From NCBI GenBank assembly GCA_021397835.1, contig JAJFZO010000433.1, forward strand, positions 496,001 to 560,000: DNA of 64,000 nucleotides. The letters run 5' to 3'. The stretch comes from Moringa oleifera. Taxonomy: Eukaryota > Streptophyta > Magnoliopsida > Brassicales > Moringaceae. The notes under the pieces are model-generated. The model was not told where the DNA came from, searched no databases, and was given only the letters and a program-made list of their open reading frames with translations. The first letter of the stretch is position 1. Every line of letters begins with the position of its first letter. Below, one piece after another: positions 11,478 through 24,150 of the stretch. The position numbers and the translations under genes are program-made.

Positions 11478-12987
11478 ATGAATCTTCTAATTCTTCGGTC
11501 ACTTTTGCTTATCTCTGTATTATTATCAACTTCTTTCATGTCTTCTAGGGCTATTGATTGCAAAGGTGGAGATGGAGGTACTAAATTTGCACGAACCATT
11601 GTTGTCGATAAGTTTGCTAGAGGAAGCATGAAGACAATTCAAGCTGCCATCAATTCCGTTCCTTCAAATAATGATCGGTGGATTAAGATTCAAATTCATC
11701 CTGGACTCTACCAGTAACGCTTCATATGCTGATATTTTTTTTTTTTTTGCTTTTAGATTTATACGTTGAATTTTATTACTTATATAATTAACAATATTGT
11801 ATAAAATTAGGGTCTTATATATTGATATGTTATGGTTGTATTTGTAGGAATAATATAAATTAAATTTTGTGTATTTTACAGAGAGCAAGTTACAGTTCCA
11901 AAGAATAAGCCATGTATTTTTCTTCAAGGGACAAGATCTGAAGATACCATTATATCATATGATGCTCATAATTCAACAGATACCAGTGCTACTTTTACTT
12001 CAGAAGCAGAAAATTTTGTGGCAATTCAAATTACCTTCAAAGTAAGTTATCTAACATTTCATGTTGATTAACTATTCTGTTTATCTTGGAAGATTAGTAA
12101 TACTTAAATTAACCGCTAATTATATCCTAAATTTTGGTGAAGAAACTACGGTTTATATAGTTGTTGGATGTTGCAGAATTCATTCAATCATTTGGTAGAC
12201 CCAGGTGCAAGCCAAGAAAAGAAGCAAGCAGTGGCTGCACTAGTTTCAGGTGATAAATCTTTCTTCTTTTCATGCAGTTTCTTAGGGGTGCAGGACACCT
12301 TGTGGGATTTCTCCGGCCGCCATTTCTTCAAGAAATGCAGTATTGAAGGATCAACAGATTTTATCTTCGGCAACGCTCAATCTGTTTACGAGGTATATAT
12401 TTATATATTCGAAAACAGTTTATTGAAATATTATCTATTTTGATCATTGTAATTTGTATTAAAATAGGATTTTGACATCAAAACTACTTCCGGGGAAGTA
12501 TTGCCGGCAGAAACGAGTGGTTTTATCACAGCACAAGCACGATCATCCCAAAATGATCCAGGTGGTTTTGTGTTTAGAGGCGGCAGGATCCATGGGAGCG
12601 TTCCAGTAGACCTAGGAAGAGCTTATGGTCCTTATTCTAGGGTCATATTTGATCGGACCTACATGGATGCCGTGATCAAGCCAGAAGGATGGTCTGCTTG
12701 GAATTACGTAGGCAAAGAGTAAGTTCACTGTCTAATACTTACATATCAAAGATTTCAGATTTATTGATCTCTTGTGGCTACTCGCTAATGGGTACCCTTT
12801 TTTTTTTTGTTTTTGAAGGTCTAATTTTGTGTATGCGGAGGTTAATTGTACGGGACCAGGAGCAGAGACTTCCCAGCGAGTTAAATGGGAAAAGAAACTT
12901 GATTTCAATGACATGAATCAATATACAAAATCTTCGTTCATAGACCAAGATGGTTGGCTTGCCAAACTACCGAGTGTCCATGTGTAG
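11478..12987 (+). CDS. Pectinesterase, type without PMEI pro-domain (tandem copy 2)
   Basis: Five exons: 11478-11713, 11882-12041, 12177-12392, 12468-12718 and 12819-12987, giving 343 residues. Exons 1, 2 and 4 have exactly the same lengths as in copy 1 (236, 160 and 251 bases), which shows tandem duplication. The start is the ATG at 11478; the longer in-frame extension upstream has no ATG. A signal peptide ([16 protein letters not shown]) precedes the catalytic domain. Conserved residues are QAVAAL (Q149), GVQDTLWD (Q171, D172), DFIFGN (D193) and [11 protein letters not shown] (R255, Tyr257 in place of Trp). Exon 3 is six codons shorter than in copy 1, in the loop before QAVA. It should be secreted to the wall and act on pectin methyl esters. 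All catalytic residues are intact, so it is not a relic. Confidence 0.9.
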
Positions 12988-13946
12988 CTAGAAAATGGCA
13001 GCCATGATGATGTGCTCTTTTAAGCTAAATAATACACAGAACAACTAGATTTTGTTCATAATGTGTTCATGGGATTCTATTGCGTATCAAGTTTACTTCT
13101 TTACGTTAAGTCAGACACTTTTTGTTTATCTACTTTCTTTTGGATACGATGAAGCCATTTATGGCATCAAATATCAAGTTTTCAAAAGGAATCTACCCAT
13201 TTCAGATGAATATGAATCCAAAAATAAAATCTTTAAGGGTTGATGGGAAAATGAAAGAGAGACTGATAGGATTAGGCAATACCTCGTTTAAGTGATGAGA
13301 TATAATGTTTGTCTGTTAATGAATTTTTACCACTCTAAACACCGGACTGTAGATATGATCTGAGGTGGAAGCCGTGTTGGTTTGGTGTTTCTGTTTGTGG
13401 AAATTCAGGATGAGAGATGGCAAAACCTTAACGGTTGCCCGAAACTCCACATGGCCCCATGAATCGCCACAAAGAATACTCATATAGTCTTAGGGCCACA
13501 CGATCTCCTCAGCCCGTCGTGGAGCCGTCCGCCCTTTTGCTTACTCTGAAAAAATTGCAGATAAGGCTCTCTCTTGTCTCCCTCACTCTTTCCCTGAACC
13601 AAAACCTAAATCCTCCTGTCCGAAACACAGAATAGAATGCCCAGATACACAGACGCACACGATAGCAAACGAATTCGCCTATAACGCTGAACCAACCCAA
13701 CATACCCAACAAATGGAAACTTCTTTAGTTCCGGCGACCATTTAATTTGTGATTTCTTGTAATGAAATCTTGGTTAGTACAGGAACTGGGGTGACTCTCG
13801 ACCTGAAACTGAAGAGATTGAGTTATAGCCAAGAATTATTATTTATTTTTTTGCGGCTGCATGAGTAGGCAAGAATTGAGGAGAAACTATAGGTACTTCA
13901 AGTTTGGGTACTTGAAGAAGAAGCAGAAGAAAGACTTCAAGCAAGC
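12988..13946. other. Spacer and leader of the IREG3-like gene
   Basis: The 3' UTR of pectinesterase copy 2 lies at the left. From about 13430 the base composition becomes more balanced (CT-rich tracts near 13565-13600), as expected of a leader or promoter of the transporter gene starting at 13947. An in-frame ATG upstream at 13861 heads a different frame and is not used here. No other gene is seen. Confidence 0.5.
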
Positions 13947-16900
13947 ATGGCTATGTCTATGGTCACAGTTAATCAATTACCATCTTTCAATTTCTTGTTC
14001 AATTTTCCGGGTGGGAAAGCTTCTTTATCGGCAACGCTTTCTCCTCGAATTTGCCATCGCTTCCCTTCTCGCAGATGGTTGAATCTCAAGTCCCCTTCTA
14101 TCTCTCACAGGTAAAGCTATTGCCTTCTATATTTTTCATCTGCCATGTTTGGTTACCGACGAACGTGTTCCTAATTTTACTTATGGTTGATACAACCAAT
14201 TGCATAAGTTGAGTTCAGCAGGAAATTTCTGGGTTAGAATTGTTTTTGCTGTTATTAGAATTTTGCTTGGCAAGATTCAATGATTAAGTTTCCAATGGTG
14301 ATTAAGAACAAATGGGCTTGGACCTAAATCCCTTGTAGTGTGATATTTTTGTTGTTTACTCTGCAATTAAACTAATGGGCTGCAGGGAAGATGACACTAA
14401 ACTGGAAATAAAAGTTGAAAGTTTGAAATTTTTATCTTACTGATTTGCAGACCAGTAATGAATTTGATACATTACAATCATGTGACTTAAGGGCGCTCAG
14501 CCCTTCATTTATCCCCTAGAACTGCACTGGACTCAACCAATTGACTTATGCATTTGACACTGGTTGTTGAGATCTTATGGTTTCTCTAAGGTTTGAAGAA
14601 TGGTTATGGTGAGTATGAGGGAAAATGGAAAAGAAATGTACCATATGCATATTCATTCGCATTCTCTATCATTATTAATTCACGCTTTGTGGTTGTGGAA
14701 TTCCAGCATCAACTAGAAAATCCAACAATCCATTAATGCTTTCTCGAGAAAATTTAGTGTGACTACTAACCATTTCCATTCTCATTCTTTTCCTGACAGG
14801 TTTTTTAGTTCAAGTTGTTCAATAACAAATACTGATCTATGCCACAACCATGTCGTTACTGATGGTAAAATTCCAGAGGATTTGTCAGCTGTGGAAGTTG
14901 ATTGTCCAGTCCCTATTCTTCATCTTAAATCTGATATCCTTGAGACTGAAACTTTGAGCTTACTAACTGAAAGCACCTATGTAGATAGTCTGTTAACAAC
15001 ATTGCCCGTATGTTGCTTTTCTCTTATCATTTGACCTCCATCTTGCTTTCAGAATCCACTAAACTAATTTCTGAGTACTATTACATCTCTCTTATTTCCC
15101 TTTCTGTTCACATTTCTAGGTCTTAACTGAGCAGGAGCAAAATGCTCTTGCAGCAACTCCAGCACATCCAGAGGGATTGTATGGTAAGACTATCTGCCTC
15201 TTAATCTGACTAAAGCTCATAAAAACTATAAAGTTGAATAATTACACCCAGTTGAACTAAAGACCATTACTCACTGTATTTTGTAGATCATGAAGTGCTG
15301 CCTGGCCGAATCAATATTATGTCATTGAAAAATAACAATAACCTGACACAAGGATATGTTTTGCAGCTTTTTATGCTAGCTGCCTGGCTGGGAATTTAGT
15401 GGAACAGCTTTGGAACTTTGCCTGGCCTTCTGCCATTGCCTTGCTTCATCCGAGCCTTCTGCCAGTGGCAGTCATGGGATTCGTTGCTAAGGTTGCAATT
15501 GGTCTTATATGTAACTCAATCCTCTAGAATTACATGGGAAAATATGCTTATGATGAATTTTGTGTATGTTGGACAGCTTGCTATAATTGTTGGAGGACCT
15601 CTGGTTGGGAAACTTATGGATCATTCCCCAAGAGTACCTGCATATATTTCTTTCAACATTGTCCAGGTAACTTGCTTATTCAGGAAAATCAACCTTTGCA
15701 TTGCAGATGGCATCGTGATCAATCTGAATTGTTTTGTTTCCTAATTTTTCTGCTTATGCCAGGCAGCTGCTCAGTTGCTCTCTGCAGCAATGATAATTCA
15801 TGCCCATTCTGCTCCTTCCACTCCTGGTTCACCTGTGCTTCTTCATCCCTGGTTTTTTGTACTGGTGTTAGCAGGTGCCATTGAAAGACTATGTGGAGTA
15901 GCAATTGGAGTTGCCATGGAGCGTGATTGGGTTGTGCTGGTACTGCTTTTCTGTACTTCTTGTCCCTTTAATCGACATTGATTGATAGCTAAATTTCATT
16001 CTTCCTGTTTCTCCTTTAAATTTGAGCATGCCTTAGATTATTGTTCAGATGTGTACAGTTAGCAGGTATTAACAGGCCCATTGCCCTTGCACAAGCAAAT
16101 GCTGTTCTCAACCGAATCGATCTGCTCTGCGAGGTCTCTGCCGATCCTCTGATCATTTAAATTAACAGATCAGTATTTACTTTTCTTTGTTAATTTCTTT
16201 GGCTATGATACAATATAACCCTGTTCATCTCCATTATTTGCAATTACAGATAGCTGGTGCATCACTATTTGGCATTCTTCTTTCGAAATATGACCCAGTC
16301 ACGTGTTTGAAGCTTGCTGCTCGTTTAATGATATGGGCATTGCCTGTCATGGTAAGCACTGGTTTTCTGCTTTCTCTGTTATCTGTCTTGGCTCCAATTC
16401 TGTCACTAACACTATTTCTCAGATCTTTCTCGTGTGGCTAACCAACAGACTATCGACTGGGGTTCTCGACCGTGCTAAATGTCCACAAAGCTGTTGTACT
16501 TCCATGGGAGGATCCCATCCTGATGCGAACATAGGTAAAAGAAAAATGCATTTAAACGGTAACTCGTAAACAGCTAATTTCTTTCATGCTGTATTACTGA
16601 TCTCTTCTTCTGGATAATCAGTGGATGTAAGCGTGGAAGCTATCAAGCTTGGGTGGAAGGAATACATGCAGCAACCAATTCTTCCTGCAAGCCTAGCTTA
16701 CGTGCTCCTCTACTTCAACATTGTTCTGACTCCTGGAAGTTTGATGACAGCATTTCTGACACAATCTGGTACATTTCAGATACTTAATTCTCGTTACATT
16801 CTGCCTGAGAATCCTTGGTTGTTAATAATTTGGATTCCGAATTATGTACGAAAATTCTTGTTTGGTTAAAGTAAGGATGTGTAAAAATCATTATTGATCT

Positions 16901-17672
16901 GTTATCTTTTCTGAAATTTCCTTATAGACTTTGAAACATTATTGACAATCTTTTAACAGGTCTGAAACCGTCTATAATTGGTGGTTTTAGTGGATTATGC
17001 GCTTTTATGGGTGTTGTGGCGACATTCTTATCTGCAAACCTGGTCAAGCGATTTGGCATCTTAAAGGTTGCTTCTTTATGCGTTTTTCTCGATATTTTTT
17101 CTGGTAGAATTTCCAGGGTTATGGTCTCTCTAATGGACTCGGTTTTTCCTCTACTTCTCTTAATAAATCCCAGGCTGGAGCAGCTGGATTGATATTCCAA
17201 TCTTTGCTTCTTGCCGTCGCTGTTGCTGTGTATTGGAGCGGATCACTTTCCCAGCAGAGCCCCCTGCTTTTCTTCTTGTGCTTGATTGTGAGAATCATCT
17301 TTAACTCGCATTCTTCTTCACAAGATCATCGATTTTCCTCAAAACTCAAAGCACTAACTTACCAACTTCTCTGTGCAGGTGCTGTCAAGATTGGGACACA
17401 TGTCATACGACATTGTCGGTGCCCAAATTCTTCAAACTGGAGTCCCCTCATCGAAAGCAAATCTCATCGGGGCAACAGAGATTTCTGTTGCGAGCTTAGC
17501 GGAGTCCTTAATGTTGGGAGTTGCCATAGTTGCAAACGACGTTTCACATTTTGGATTGCTAGCGGTGTTGTCACTCTTGTCAGTGGCTGGGGCTGCCTGG
17601 ATGTTCTGCGGCTGGTTGTTGAATCCCACAGATGAGCAAAGAAATCTGTTCTCTTTCGACCTGCAATCATAA
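13947..17672 (+). CDS. IREG3: Plastid/mitochondrial ferroportin-like transporter (solute carrier family 40 member 3, MAR1)
   Basis: Thirteen exons join in one frame to 592 residues: 13947-14110, 14800-15007, 15120-15183, 15367-15491, 15577-15666, 15763-15939, 16059-16133, 16250-16351, 16423-16534, 16622-16768, 16960-17066, 17174-17287 and 17379-17672. A Ser/Arg-rich N-terminus fits organelle targeting. Hydrophobic segments carry phrases typical of the plant IREG3 family: [66 protein letters not shown] and [13 protein letters not shown] at the C-terminus. Family members are organellar iron exporters; the Arabidopsis gene was found as MAR1, whose loss gives resistance to aminoglycosides, probably because the carrier lets them into plastids. 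The acceptor of exon 7 is CAG|TTAGCAGG at 16058; the nearer TTAG and GCAG sites would break the frame. Confidence 0.93.
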
Positions 17673-20600
17673 TGCTCTGGGTAAGCATGATGGCTTTTGT
17701 ATAATATGAATCAAAAGTAGATGTTAGAGCTCAACACAAATCGGGTTTTTCTAATTTTTGGAGGCCTTGTTGCAGAGACACATGGACACATATGTGTAAA
17801 GCGACACATTAATTCAGAATCCGTGTCATTGAAAGTGAATCAGATTAGTTCAATTGGTTGATAAATAAGTTTCGATTTTCATATTGAATTTTATTATTTA
17901 TTAATCAGATTTTTCAATTCAAAAACTGTTAGATTGGCATGGAGGTGGTGGTGTTTTGGGTGCGACTGTAAGTGGTGCCGTTGCTAATGGGGCATTGGGC
18001 TGTGTATTAGTTAACTGCACGTAGCCGGCACGTCAAAACAAAAAAAATTTGTTTTGATACATGTTTATATTATCGATATTTATTTTTTAAAAAATTAATT
18101 TATAATAATTTTATAATATATTATATAAAAATAAAAAAATTAATATTTTGCCTAAAATGAATATAAAAAAATTAAATTATATTTGGTTTATATTACAATG
18201 ATGGGATTAAAATTAAATTTGATTAAAATTAAAATTAAAATTTGTTAAAATTTTAAAAAAGAAAATTTTGTAAATAAATTTTTAAAAGTAAAATTTTCAC
18301 ATATCTAAAAAAATATTTCAGCTGTGATTAAGAAATAAAAATAATTTGAATATCAAAATTATTTAAATTTAAAAATAAATGTAAATAAAATTTAAAATTT
18401 ATTAAATCAATTGAAAGCTATTTTCAAATAAGAATATCATAAAATTTTAGATCATTTGATCCAAGAGTTAATTTAGATTAAATTGAAAAATTAAATGTAA
18501 GATTGATTTAATTGATATATAAAAAAATTTAATTAAAAATAATATAATTTAAAATTTTTTATATTACATTTTTATGCATTGTTTGATGAAATGGTTTTGA
18601 ATGAGATGGGGGTGGGTATTATAAATATTTTTTTATAATTATAAAATATTATATAAAATATTTTTTTAAATGATCATTTAAAACTTTAAATTTTATTTTT
18701 TTCAATCAAATTTATTTGTTATTTATAAAAAATTTAAATTACATTTTTTTAACCTTAAATTTTAGTTTAAATTTTTTTATAAATATAAAAAAATATTCAA
18801 AAAAATTTTAGTGATAAAAATATTTTTAAAAAAATTATATTATCAAAATTTAAAATTTTATAAAAAGTAACTCGTTAGTTAGAAAAATTTTTAAATTTAA
18901 AAAATAAAATTTAAAATCCATTTGATTAATTTTTAAACGTTTTAATAATAAAAATAATATTAAAATTTTATAATTATTTAAATTAAATTTAATAAATAAA
19001 ATTTATCCAATTTTTAAATGACTGATAGTTGGGAGAATCTGAAAATTGAATGGGCTTTGGCTTTCGTTGGCTCTGTTTGGGAACTGTGGAAGGCGTTGTC
19101 TGTTTACTACTACATATTACTGTAATAAATCTCGATAAGATAGATGTCTTTCTTTTCTTGTCTTTTGATTTCACTAAAACAAATATTTTTTTTTTTTAAT
19201 TTTAAAAAAGGGTCTTTTTGATTTCAAGTTACAAAGACAGTCACGTGAATCAAAGCTAGCGCAGCCCACAGGGCCACCCTTCAACTTCACTTCACGTCAT
19301 CACCGTCATTCCCTCCCGTGTTCCTCGCGTGTTTTCCACTTTATTTTCTCTCCTTCCAAACGGTCTCTTCTTGTTCTCTTTCTGTTCTGTTCTCGTCATA
19401 TGTTCTTTTCTCATTTCATTCAGCTTTTTAAAAAAATATATATTTTTTTTCTGTGAGCTCTGTTTGGTGACTGAGAAAGTGTTTTTCTGACTGCGGTTTC
19501 TTTTTTTCTTTTTTTTGTGATATGTCCGTTTTTCATTTCCGGGTACTTGAGGATTTTTCTTCTTTTGATGTTTTCACTATAAATTAGAGAAAACGAGAAA
19601 AATTAACCAAATGGGTTATCAATGGCTTTTTCTGTAAATTCTGTTTGCTTACCCAGAAACTATTTTAGCGATCCTGTGCACCTGCAAGGGAGTATCGAAA
19701 GCACCAACCGTCATACCAAGCAATAATGAGAAAACAAGCAAAGATTTTATGTTATTAGGTTCGATTTCTTCTGAGGAGAAAAATTGGAATTGTTTGGAGG
19801 AAAGGAAAACCTTTTACCCTTTTCAGGGAAAAAAAAATCAAACCAGCCATTCCATTTCCCAAAACTTAAAAGAATTTCCTCAACAATAAACAGCGCTGCT
19901 CTCAAAGAGCCTTGAGAACAGACATTTTCTAGGTCCACATCAATTACCCACTTTGAAACTTGGACGACAGAAAGTGAGAGAAAAGAAAAGAAAATAAAAC
20001 CCATTTTAGTTACTGGCAGAGAAGAGGAAAAAGAAAATGGAAAATCTTTCGTCTATCTTTCTTTCTCTCTCTGCAACTCAAGCTGTCAAAATCCTCTCAA
20101 GCCACCATCTCCAACATTTCCCATAAACCAATGTCCACATCCTCCATTTCCAGTTAAACAAGCATGAAAGCTAAAAAGAAAACAAATACACTTTGAAATC
20201 ACAAAAAGAAAATCACAAAAGCAAGCCCCTCCCCCCCCCCCCCCCCCCCCTTCTTGGCGTCTCTCTCTCTCTCTCATTCAATCAATTGTCACTAGTCACT
20301 AGTCAGTACCAATGTTTTAACCTCACTTCTTTACATTTATCCCTCAAGCCTATCAAAGCCAAGTTCTGAATTGGGTCTCTCACGTTCGATCAATACCCAA
20401 TAAACTATTTCCTTGTGTTTCAAATAAGACTAACACCAGAGAAGGAAAAATATGTGCTTTTCACCTTAAAAACTTCTGTTGGTGTTGGTTGCCACAGTGA
20501 TTTGGACTTGAAAGCGCCCATCTTTTCATGTCTATGTTGACACTGATAGTTGATATGTATCACTGGGCTTGTTCATGTCGACTTTTGACCCTATACTTCT

Positions 20601-20716
20601 CTCCTTCTCCTCCCTTTCTTCCTCATCATTGTCAAGCACTGTGTTGAAGTAGTGGCACAAGAACCCAACTTGTTTGCTTAAATACCCCAAAGAGATAAAA
20701 CCAAACGCAGACATTG
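17673..20716. other. Gene-free spacer with AT-rich core
   Basis: The 3' UTR of the IREG3-like gene lies at the left. About 18040-19010 is nearly pure A/T. From 19240 to 20710 the composition is mixed, with many CT and GA tracts, a 20-C homopolymer at 20231-20250 and a (CT)n run after it; this is the likely promoter and leader of the kelch gene at 20717. Short frames here are small and lack domain features. Confidence 0.5.
20231..20250 (+). repeat. 20-C homopolymer next to a CT microsatellite
   Basis: Twenty consecutive C (24 with one interrupting T on the left), followed ten bases later by (CT)n at 20259-20275. It is G-rich on the minus strand and could form a quadruplex or i-motif; it is also a difficult tract for sequencing, so its length is uncertain. 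Confidence 0.85.
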
Positions 20717-23700
20717 ATGGGTTCTGTAGGTGGCGAAATTGCAAGGAGGAAGGCTATGTGGCTGTACCCAAAGGTCTCTGGATTCTGCCCTCCTGAGAGA
20801 TGGGGGCACTCTGCTTGCTTCTCTCATGGCGTTGTTTATGTGTTTGGGGTATGTAATACAATTCTCTCAGATAACCAGGGCTTCTGGTTCTTTTTCTGTT
20901 CTCTTCATTATCAGTACGGGATGTACGACCTTAGTGCAGAAACGGGTTTCTTTTACTACCAGTTCATGTGCTGATGGTGTTCTTATTTGATTTCCTTCTT
21001 GTTTTGTTTCATTGAATGGATTTGGATTATACTTATTTTTGGCCTGAGAAACATATGCTTTCTCCAGTGTTTCTTGTTTGCATATCTTTAGGGTCTGCTT
21101 TTGTTTCAATTTCTCCAACCAGCAGATCAACTATTTGCGTGAATAACTATGGAATCCTTCTTTTTTCAGATTCATCTGCTTCGAATTCTCTTCATTTTCT
21201 TTCTTTTTCTTCCTTTTAGCCTCTCACCCTTGCGTTTGGTTCTCTAGAAAAAGAAAGATTATTAGTTTGCAGCCCTTGCTGTCTGGGTTGCTGATGTGGA
21301 AAACCAACCATAATTCATAGTTTAGACAATATCCTGTTTGTTTTGTGAGAAACTTATGGCACTCCTAATTTTTCCTGAGAAAATAGAAAGGAACATCATC
21401 TTTGTTTCCCTCGTATTGAACACGGAGGAGAAGATCTCCCATCTTACTCCTTGTTCTCGGCCTTCATATCGTCTGTTAGTCCCGTACGCTGCAGTAGAAA
21501 AACCTGTTTTCTTGAGCTTCTGCTTCATTTTAGCTGAGTAGAATAAGATCATTGCAGAGTAGAACTGGATTCTTTGCATGAATCTTTCACAAAATGGAAC
21601 ATCTAATACTTCCATTGCATTGTTTGATCATCATTAGCATAAACCCAGAACTGCATGATCTGCAATTAATGAAAAACAATCTTGAATTCCATTTCAAGGC
21701 TCCATTTTGATCATCCTTCCCGACCCATTTCAGGGATGTTGCGGTGGTCTGCACTTCAGCGATGTTCTCATGCTAAATCTTGATAACATGGATTGGAGCA
21801 GTATGGCAACCACAGGCCAAGGGCCTGGACCAAGAGACAGTCACAGTGCTCTTCTTGTCAAGAACAGGATGATACTCTTTGGAGGCACAAATGGCTTGAA
21901 GAAGGTGAATGATCTGCACATACTCAATCTTGGATCGAAGGAGTGGATGCGGCCTGAATGCAAAGGGGTTCCTCCCTCCCCTCGTGAAAGTCACACTGCC
22001 ACACTTTTTGGCGATGACAAGTTAGTGATATTTGGGGGAAGTGGAGAAGGTGAAGCAAATTACTTGAATGATTTGCACATTCTAGACCTCAAGACTATGA
22101 AATGGAGGTCTCCAGACGTGAAGGGCGAAGTTCCTGTCCCAAGAGACAGTCACAGTGCTGTTGCCATAGGTAACAAGCTCTTCGTCTATGGTGGAGACTG
22201 TGGGGATCGCTATTACGGGGATGTTGATGTGTTCGATATGGATACCTTAACTTGGTCAAAGGTGTGAACTTCAACTCCACCTTCTCTATCTCACAAATTC
22301 AGAATTAGGACATCTAGTCGTGATTGTTTCGTTTTGGTTGCAGCTAGCTGTTCAAGGATCATCTCCTGGTGTTCGAGCAGGGCATGCTGCTGTAAACATC
22401 GGCACAAGGGTGAGTAGCCACTCGCAGAGACAGGACTAAGTATGAGAGACTAAGGCTAACTTCTGTATTTACGAAATCTCCATAACGTTCTTCATCAAAC
22501 AGGTTTATGTCATCGGAGGAGTTGGAGACAGACATTACTACAACGACGTCTGGTTCCTGGACGTGACCACTTGTTCCTGGACTTGCCTTGATATCTGTGG
22601 CCAGCAACCTCAAGGCCGGTTCTCTCATGCTGCAGTTGTTGCAGACTCCGATATTGCAATCTACGGAGGGTAAGAACCTTGACATGTTATCCATGATGCT
22701 AATATTGGGTTTCGTTTATAATTTGTTGTTTGTTTATATATGCAGGTGTGGGGAGGATGAGCGTCCTCTGAATGAGTTGCTGGTCTTGCAGCTTGGAGCA
22801 GACCATCCCAATGGCCGATACAACATTTCCATGTGCAAAATTTTTGGGAACCATTGGAACCAAGAAATGAGAAGATTTCTGAGAGGAGCAGAGAATAAGG
22901 CAATGCTTTAAGATACTTTCGAATTGCTTATTTAAGTAATGTTCTTGTATGCGAAGAGGATCTGAATATTCTGTTTTGAAGCAGAGAACTATGCTTTGGG
23001 GAAGCAATGAAGGAGCGGGTAAGGGAGCTCAAGAACCAGAATTGGGTTCGAAGAAATCCTTCCAGTTCTGTTCAGGTATACTTGAATTTGATCGAACCTG
23101 GAATTGGTTCTGGTGATTACTTCTGAAATTCTGTGGGTATGAGTGTAGATTTTTTCTTTTTTGTTTGGTTGGATTCTTAGATATTGTGCATGCGAAGAGG
23201 CAAAGAACAGTAAGTACCAAGTCATGGGAAGCTCAATCAGAGCAAGAGGAGCATTCCCTTTCGCTCTCACAGCATTCATCTCCGTCGCAATCTGATCAGG
23301 AACAGGCATCGGTTTGCAGAACTGGTGAATCTGCCACAGGCTTTCAAGGTTTTCATTTGTTTAAGCAACTTAATCACATTCCAGGCAATTTGCAGCCTAC
23401 CAATGCCACATGCAACCAGAGAGAACCAAGAGATATGATCAGAAAAAGTCCACAGGATGTCCTGTTTCTGAGAGAAAGGCAAAACTATAAAAAACAAGAG
23501 CAGTATTGGCAGCTTGTTCATGCAGGCAAACAAGGCCTGCAATGCCCAGAAACAGAACAGAAACCTGTGGAGACAGGAATTGTCAGAAACCTGGTAAGTT
23601 ATTAGACATGTCCACAAACTCGCAGTAAGTTTTCCACTTTTCTTGATTTTCACTCTCGAATTTTCATTTTGTTAGATTGGTGCTGATGTGCGGGGTAAAG

Positions 23701-24150
23701 TTGACGGAGCATTTGACTCCGGTTTCCTGGTGACAGCAACTGTTAACGGGAATATTTTCAGAGGAGTTTTATTTCCACCTGTAAGCTTCCATGATCAAGG
23801 AAAATCATCCCAATTAGGGTAATGCATCGGAATCATATTTTGACATGTCTGCTTAATTGATCTGAAACCAGGGACAGGGGTTTGTCTCTAGACGAGCAAT
23901 GCTTCCTCAGTACCCATCTCCGGCCACCCACATTGCCATTGCTGATCAAATTGAAACATTGAAGCCTTCCCAGCAGCCATTGGGATTGTCCATGATAGAG
24001 TCAGGTAATAGCCACCACCGGCGAGCCCAAATTCATCAATGTTTCCCCATCGTCAGGCCCAGTTCCGGCACTGCCAAGGAACCCAAACTGAGAAGTGACC
24101 TACAAGGTGTAGTGCTTACACTAGGAGGCCCTGGGAGTGGGCACAGTTGA
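20717..24150 (+). CDS. Kelch-repeat (galactose-oxidase-like beta-propeller) protein
   Basis: Nine exons give 644 residues: 20717-20848, 21734-22261, 22344-22409, 22503-22669, 22746-22899, 22985-23075, 23181-23593, 23676-23780 and 23872-24150. Residues ~25-310 hold about six kelch repeats with the GG...Y...W pattern (VYVFGGCCGG, MILFGGTNG, LVIFGGSGEG, LFVYGGDCGD, VYVIGGVGD, IAIYGGCGED) and PRxSHSA turns. A low-complexity Ser/Gln-rich linker (~345-440) leads to a conserved-looking C-terminal block (IGADVRGKVDGAFDSGFLV). The layout matches a small plant kelch family (I recall Arabidopsis At1g18610/At1g74150); the molecular role is not established. Exon 5 ends in AAG|GCAATG, a GC-AG intron: no in-frame GT is available, and reading on meets a stop within four codons. 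Confidence 0.88.

Noticed and set aside
16058..16066. Alternative acceptors TTAG and GCAG in exon 7 of the IREG3-like gene
   Set aside because: Both disrupt the conserved [13 protein letters not shown] frame; CAG at 16056-16058 preserves it.
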